Shown here in pieces: positions 33,013-35,170 of a DNA stretch of 35,170 bases. Each line of letters starts with the position of its first letter. Within the stretch, counting starts at the first letter, position 1. The notes beneath the pieces were generated by a model, which was not told the origin of the DNA, did not search any database, and worked only from the letters and a program-made list of their open reading frames with translations. The DNA is from CANGYM01 sp044235825 (GTDB taxonomy: Bacteria; Pseudomonadota; Alphaproteobacteria; JAJTHO01; CANGYM01): the NCBI GenBank assembly GCA_044235825.1, contig JBIIHL010000013.1, forward strand, positions 1 to 35,170, in the 5' to 3' direction. A program made the translations under genes and the position numbers.

Positions 33013-33033
33013 CAGGTGACAGGTAACAGGTGA
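32999..33033. repeat. Five-copy CAGGTRA heptamer array overlapping the uvrA stop
   Basis: The five units read CAGGTAA, CAGGTAA, CAGGTGA, CAGGTAA and CAGGTGA. The uvrA TAA (33010-33012) lies in the second unit. Because 7 is not a multiple of 3, every plus-strand frame meets a stop within about 21 nt. Confidence 0.85.
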
Positions 33034-33132
33034 GATTTGTCCCCTCTCCCGCGTGCGGGGGAGGGATAGGGAGGGGGTGCCGCCCCAATTTAGGCGTTTC
33101 CCCGCCCTCTCCCCGACGGGGAGAGGGGGATG
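33034..33132. repeat. GC-rich composite repeat, copy A
   Basis: The unit runs from GATTTGTCCCCTCTCCCGCG through AGGGGGTGCCGCCCCAATT to CCGACGGGGAGAGGGGG. It contains hairpins CTCCCGC-G-TGCGGGGGAG and CTCTCCCCGACGGGGAGAG. Near-identical copies occur at 33926 and 34086. Copy A has no array after it. The next 176 bp to 33308 hold no gene I can support. Confidence 0.8.
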
Positions 33133-33308
33133 TGTTTGAAAAATATCTTTATAACGCCATGAAAATGGGATATTATGAACAAAATCATGAACCTGTGATG
33201 AACTGCCGATCTATGGGGGAAAGGTATGGACGGCATTTTATACCCCCCGTGGGGGCCGGATACGGTTGTTTTCGGTGCGCCGTGCCCGTTTAAAGGAGGA
33301 AGAGATTT

Positions 33309-33569
33309 ATGCCCAAAAAAACCCCTGATTTTCCCCTGACCGCCAAGGCATTGGAGGAAAAATTTGACAATGGCGGGGATACGGACGCGGATTTTGATTG
33401 GGCGGCGGCCCAGCGTCCCGCATGGGGGAAACAGACCCGCATTCAGTTGAACGTTCCGGTGTGGATGCTGCAGCGCCTGGATGAAGAAGCCCAGCGGGTG
33501 GGCGTGCCCCGTCAGTCCGTGATCAAAATGTGGCTGGCCGATCGCTTGGGGACTTCGGGGGGTGTTTGA
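33309..33569 (+). CDS. Orphan CopG/BrnA-like antitoxin
   Basis: The 86-aa product has an acidic N-terminal half (DNGGDTDADFDWAAA) and a C-terminal ribbon-helix-helix: TRIQLNVPVWMLQRLDEEA, then RVGVPRQSVIKMWLADRL. This resembles BrnA/CopG-type antitoxins. A strong AAAGGAGG precedes the ATG. BrnT toxin genes normally sit immediately upstream, but only GC-rich repeat copy A and unassigned sequence precede it, so it is an orphan or its toxin was lost. Downstream begins the promoter of a separate parD. Confidence 0.8.
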   Translation: MPKKTPDFPLTAKALEEKFDNGGDTDADFDWAAAQRPAWGKQTRIQLNVPVWMLQRLDEEAQRVGVPRQSVIKMWLADRLGTSGGV

Positions 33570-33592
33570 AAAAGACATCACCATGACCAATA

Positions 33593-33621
33593 TTGACAAT
33601 AATTGCCATTTATGCCATAAT
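33593..33621 (+). promoter_or_regulatory. Consensus promoter of parD
   Basis: TTGACA at 33593-33598 and CATAAT at 33616-33621 are separated by 17 bp. TTGCC (33603-33607) and GGCAA (33626-33630) form an interrupted inverted repeat across the -10, a plausible site for autoregulation by the ParD product. Confidence 0.65.
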
Positions 33622-33641
33622 TATAGGCAAAGCATTTGGAA

Positions 33642-33652
33642 TGCATTATGCA
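33642..33652. promoter_or_regulatory. Candidate ParD operator palindrome
   Basis: TGCATTATGCA is a perfect 11-bp palindrome between the parD promoter and its ATG at 33665. RHH antitoxins bind short palindromes of this kind. Binding is inferred. Confidence 0.4.
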
Positions 33653-33664
33653 GAAAGATACCCC

Positions 33665-33895
33665 ATGGCCAGCACGTTGAACATCTCCCTGACTGATGAA
33701 TTGCGGCGATTTGTGGACAGCCGCGCCAGCGATCAGGACGTTTATTCCACCCCCAGCGAGTATATCCGTGATTTGATCCGTCGGGACAGAGAAGCCACAG
33801 GCATCATGACCCACCTGCAGCGGGGGTTAGAGGATATCAAACAGAATCGCTTTTCCAAGGACAGTGTTTTGGATATTCTCAAGGATTATCAATAG
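33665..33895 (+). CDS. parD: ParD-like antitoxin
   Basis: The 76-aa protein starts MASTLNISLTDELRRFVDSR and continues VYSTPSEYIRDLIRRDREAT, the RHH DNA-binding fold of ParD. The tail THLQRGLEDIKQNRFSKDSV is the toxin-binding extension. It has its own consensus promoter. Immediately after, at TAGTG, a GTG starts a frame encoding the beginning of ParE, now truncated. The antitoxin itself is intact. Orphan antitoxins can persist as regulators. Confidence 0.88.
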   Translation: MASTLNISLTDELRRFVDSRASDQDVYSTPSEYIRDLIRRDREATGIMTHLQRGLEDIKQNRFSKDSVLDILKDYQ

Positions 33896-33942
33896 TGTCC
33901 CATGCCCGCTATGTTCTGACCCAGAGTGCGGGGGAGGGATAG
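33895..33942 (+). pseudogene. ParE toxin gene truncated after about 12 codons
   Basis: A GTG at 33895 overlaps the parD stop and reads MSHARYVLTQSA, which matches the typical ParE opening 'M..Y.LT..A'. At about 33926 the sequence becomes GC-rich repeat copy B, and translation ends GEG-stop at 33940-33942. No ParE C-terminal pattern (RxLHGxRDI-like) was found in the downstream repeats. This is therefore a remnant created by repeat invasion or deletion. Confidence 0.7.
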
Positions 33943-34292
33943 GGAGGGGGTGTCGCCCCAATTTAGGCGTTTGGGGCTTTCGGCCCCTCTCCCCCGCCCT
34001 CTCCCCGACGGGGAGAGGGGGGTGTTGGGTGCGGGGCGGAAGGCAGGTGACAGGTGACAGGTGACAGGTGACAGGTGACAGGTGAGATTTGTCCCCTCTC
34101 CCGCGTGCGGGGGAGGGATAGGGAGGGGGTGCCGCCCCAATTTAGGCGTTTGGGGGTTTCGGCCCCTCTCCCCCGCCCTCTCCCCGACGGGGAGAGGGGG
34201 ATGTTGGGGGCGGGGCGGAAGGCAGGTGACAGGTGACAGGTGACAGGTAACAGGTAACAGGTAACAGGTAACAGGTAACAGGTAACAGGTAA
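33926..34292. repeat. Composite GC-rich repeat copies B and C with heptamer arrays
   Basis: Copy B (33926-34043) lacks the first ~20 bp of copy C. It is followed by six CAGGTGA units (34044-34085). Copy C (34086-34222) is followed by three CAGGTGA and seven CAGGTAA units (34223-34292). Both share the sequence GCGGGGCGGAAGGC before the array. The order is core, connector, array, core, connector, array. Apparent open frames here are composition artefacts. Confidence 0.85.
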
Positions 34293-34344
34293 CAGAGCAT
34301 TTCTCTTTTTTTAAAAAGGGTCCATAAAAATGTGAATAAAATGC

Positions 34345-34372
34345 TTGACTAATATATATATATATATATTAA
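34345..34372 (+). promoter_or_regulatory. Promoter with (AT)9 spacer before the exported protein gene
   Basis: TTGACT at 34345-34350 is followed by (AT)9 at 34352-34369, with a -10 candidate of TATTAA (spacer 16) or TATATT (spacer 14). Slippage of the AT run would change the spacer by 2 bp per unit and so could vary expression. Confidence 0.5.
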
Positions 34373-34513
34373 GGTAAAATCTGTCTTCTGCTGCCTCGTT
34401 GCCTAAAAGTGCTCCTAACTTTTTGAATTTTCAGATTTTCTGAATCTTCGGAAGTGAAGGTCACTTGAATGCATGTTGCAGCTGCAGGCTAATCACCTCA
34501 ACCCTTGTATCCA

Positions 34514-34870
34514 ATGAAAGGACCACTCTCATTTCTCTCTGTCTGTGCTCTCACCGCCCTCTTCGGGCTGGCTCTTGCTCCGTCGGCTAACGCCGAACGA
34601 GTGTGGGAGGAAAAGGCCCCTAGGGCCCAATGCTACGAGGAGATCAATGATGGCCGCCAAGACATCAAGTGTCCCCGTAGAATAGGGAATGACTACTGGG
34701 TGGGCCACCCCATTTTTATGGGCTGGAGCCCTGAGGCTCGAACGGCAGAAACCTCAACAGGGAGAACCTGTTGGGCGGTGACTTGGAGACCCGATTACTC
34801 CACCCCTATGACCATCGGTCCCTTTCAGTGGTTCGTTAATAACGAGCCCCTGCGGTTCCCGTGTCCGTGA
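34514..34870 (+). CDS. Small exported protein, unknown function
   Basis: The ATG at 34514 opens a clear signal peptide, MKGPLSFLSVCALTALFGLA, with cleavage likely at SANA-E. The mature protein is about 90 aa with four cysteines (QCYEE, IKCPRR, RTCWAV, FPCP) and aromatic-rich segments (DYWVGHPIFMGW, TIGPFQWFVNN). Two disulfides are possible. I do not recognise the family. There is a leader of about 130 nt with small inverted repeats (AAGTGA-AGG-TCACTT at 34452-34466) and no obvious Shine-Dalgarno. A terminator-like hairpin follows. Confidence 0.75.
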   Translation: MKGPLSFLSVCALTALFGLALAPSANAERVWEEKAPRAQCYEEINDGRQDIKCPRRIGNDYWVGHPIFMGWSPEARTAETSTGRTCWAVTWRPDYSTPMTIGPFQWFVNNEPLRFPCP

Positions 34871-34906
34871 CCTGCCACCCCCCCCCACGGGGGGATTGGC
34901 TAAGAA

Positions 34907-34930
34907 TCACCCTCCTTGTGGGGGTGTTTT
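34907..34930 (+). terminator. Rho-independent terminator after the exported protein gene
   Basis: CACCC (34908-34912) pairs with GGGTG (34922-34926), followed by a TTTT run and further T-rich sequence. Confidence 0.6.
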
Positions 34931-35004
34931 CGTTTTTGGGGGGCTAGGAAGGTGGGGCGTCCCCCCCCTTAACACCTCTCACTTTTTTATGCCCTTAATC
35001 ATCC

Positions 35005-35170
35005 GTCATCCCAGACCAGCGAGCCATAGCGAGCGCCGATCTGGGATCCAGCGCAAATGCCAAAACGCGAAGCGTTTTGTTCCTTAGTTTTCACACTACA
35101 AAGGCAAAAGGCTGCGCCTTTTGACAGTGGCGCTGGATACCGGATCAGCGGTCGCTGCGCTCCCTTGTCC
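35005..35170. repeat. Palindromic intergenic repeat, truncated by the window end
   Basis: GATCTGGGATCCAGCGC at 35038-35054 pairs with the 17-mer at 35130-35146 at 14 of 17 positions. Two perfect hairpins lie between them: CAAAACGC-GAA-GCGTTTTG (35061-35079) and CAAAAGGC-TGC-GCCTTTTG (35105-35123). No gene is supported in 34931-35170. Confidence 0.7.

Noticed and set aside
33226..33341. 37-codon frame before the BrnA-like gene, tested as a BrnT remnant
   Set aside because: No BrnT signature residues are visible and the frame overlaps the antitoxin start.
33889..34140. Minus-strand frame with repeated LTCHLSPV-type peptides
   Set aside because: It is the translation of the heptamer array on the strand lacking stops, not a gene.
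34044..34292. Possible CRISPR array
   Set aside because: The units are 7 bp and contiguous with no spacers, so this is a simple tandem repeat.

Overview
The window looks like a chromosomal segment of an alphaproteobacterium. This is inferred from the family flavour of the housekeeping proteins, the zf-CHCC zinc-finger gene beside xerD, the nadD-rsfS pair, the cheR-cheD-cheB order, frequent ATGA/GTGA overlaps, and palindromic 'TCATTGCGAG...GCAATCCAG' and 'GGGATCCAGCGC' intergenic repeats of the kind scattered through Rickettsiales-, Holosporales- and Rhodospirillales-like genomes. I cannot name a genus. Most of the window is moderately GC-rich housekeeping sequence. AT-richer accessory islands lie at about 0.2-1.6, 11.1-12.8, 25.8-27.8 and 33.1-34.9 kb. 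No tRNA, rRNA, CRISPR array or transposase gene was recognised.

Layout. 0-3.1 kb: palindromic repeat, unknown 447-aa protein (-), a lone branched-chain amino-acid-type binding protein, a ParD-like antitoxin remnant and a long inverted repeat. 3.1-9.1 kb (+): rplM-rpsI, a small exported protein, a RhuM-family protein, trmD-rplS-rpmH, an anchored DsbA-like oxidoreductase and nadA. 9.1-11 kb (-): zf-CHCC gene, xerD and thiD, overlapping as one operon. 11.1-12.8 kb (-): three overlapping AT-rich genes headed by a TIGR04255-like protein, function unknown. 12.8-14.4 kb (-): a small unknown gene and argG. 14.6-23.8 kb (+): one twelve-gene signalling operon, STAS-cheY-cheA-cheW-cheR-cheD-cheB-(soluble MCP-like protein)-STAS-HATPase-(receiver+PP2C)-Hpt. 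23.8-24.1 kb: a duplicated GC-rich repeat. 24.2-25.8 kb (+): nadD-rsfS-cysH. 25.8-27.7 kb (-): a type II restriction-modification pair. 27.9-29.3 kb (+): pgsA-cysQ. 29.3-30.0 kb (-): vapBC. 30.1-33.0 kb (+): uvrA. 33.0-34.3 kb: composite repeats with heptamer arrays around an orphan CopG/BrnA-like antitoxin and a parD whose parE is cut off after about 12 codons. 34.5-34.9 kb: a small exported protein behind an (AT)9 promoter. The window ends inside another palindromic repeat.

How it fits together. The signalling operon joins a chemotaxis phosphorelay to an Rsb-type partner-switching set (STAS antagonist, HATPase kinase, PP2C phosphatase) and a free Hpt. It has no recognisable cheZ, cheC or cheX. 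The soluble MCP-like protein carries a CheZ-like FQxQDxxxQ segment and a CheZ-like acidic-hydrophobic C-terminus, so it may be the missing CheY-P phosphatase. A second theme is a heptamer, CAGGTGA/CAGGTAA, which supplies the stop codons of three unrelated genes (hpt, cysQ, uvrA) and forms arrays beside the GC-rich repeats. Those repeats appear to have destroyed a parE toxin gene.
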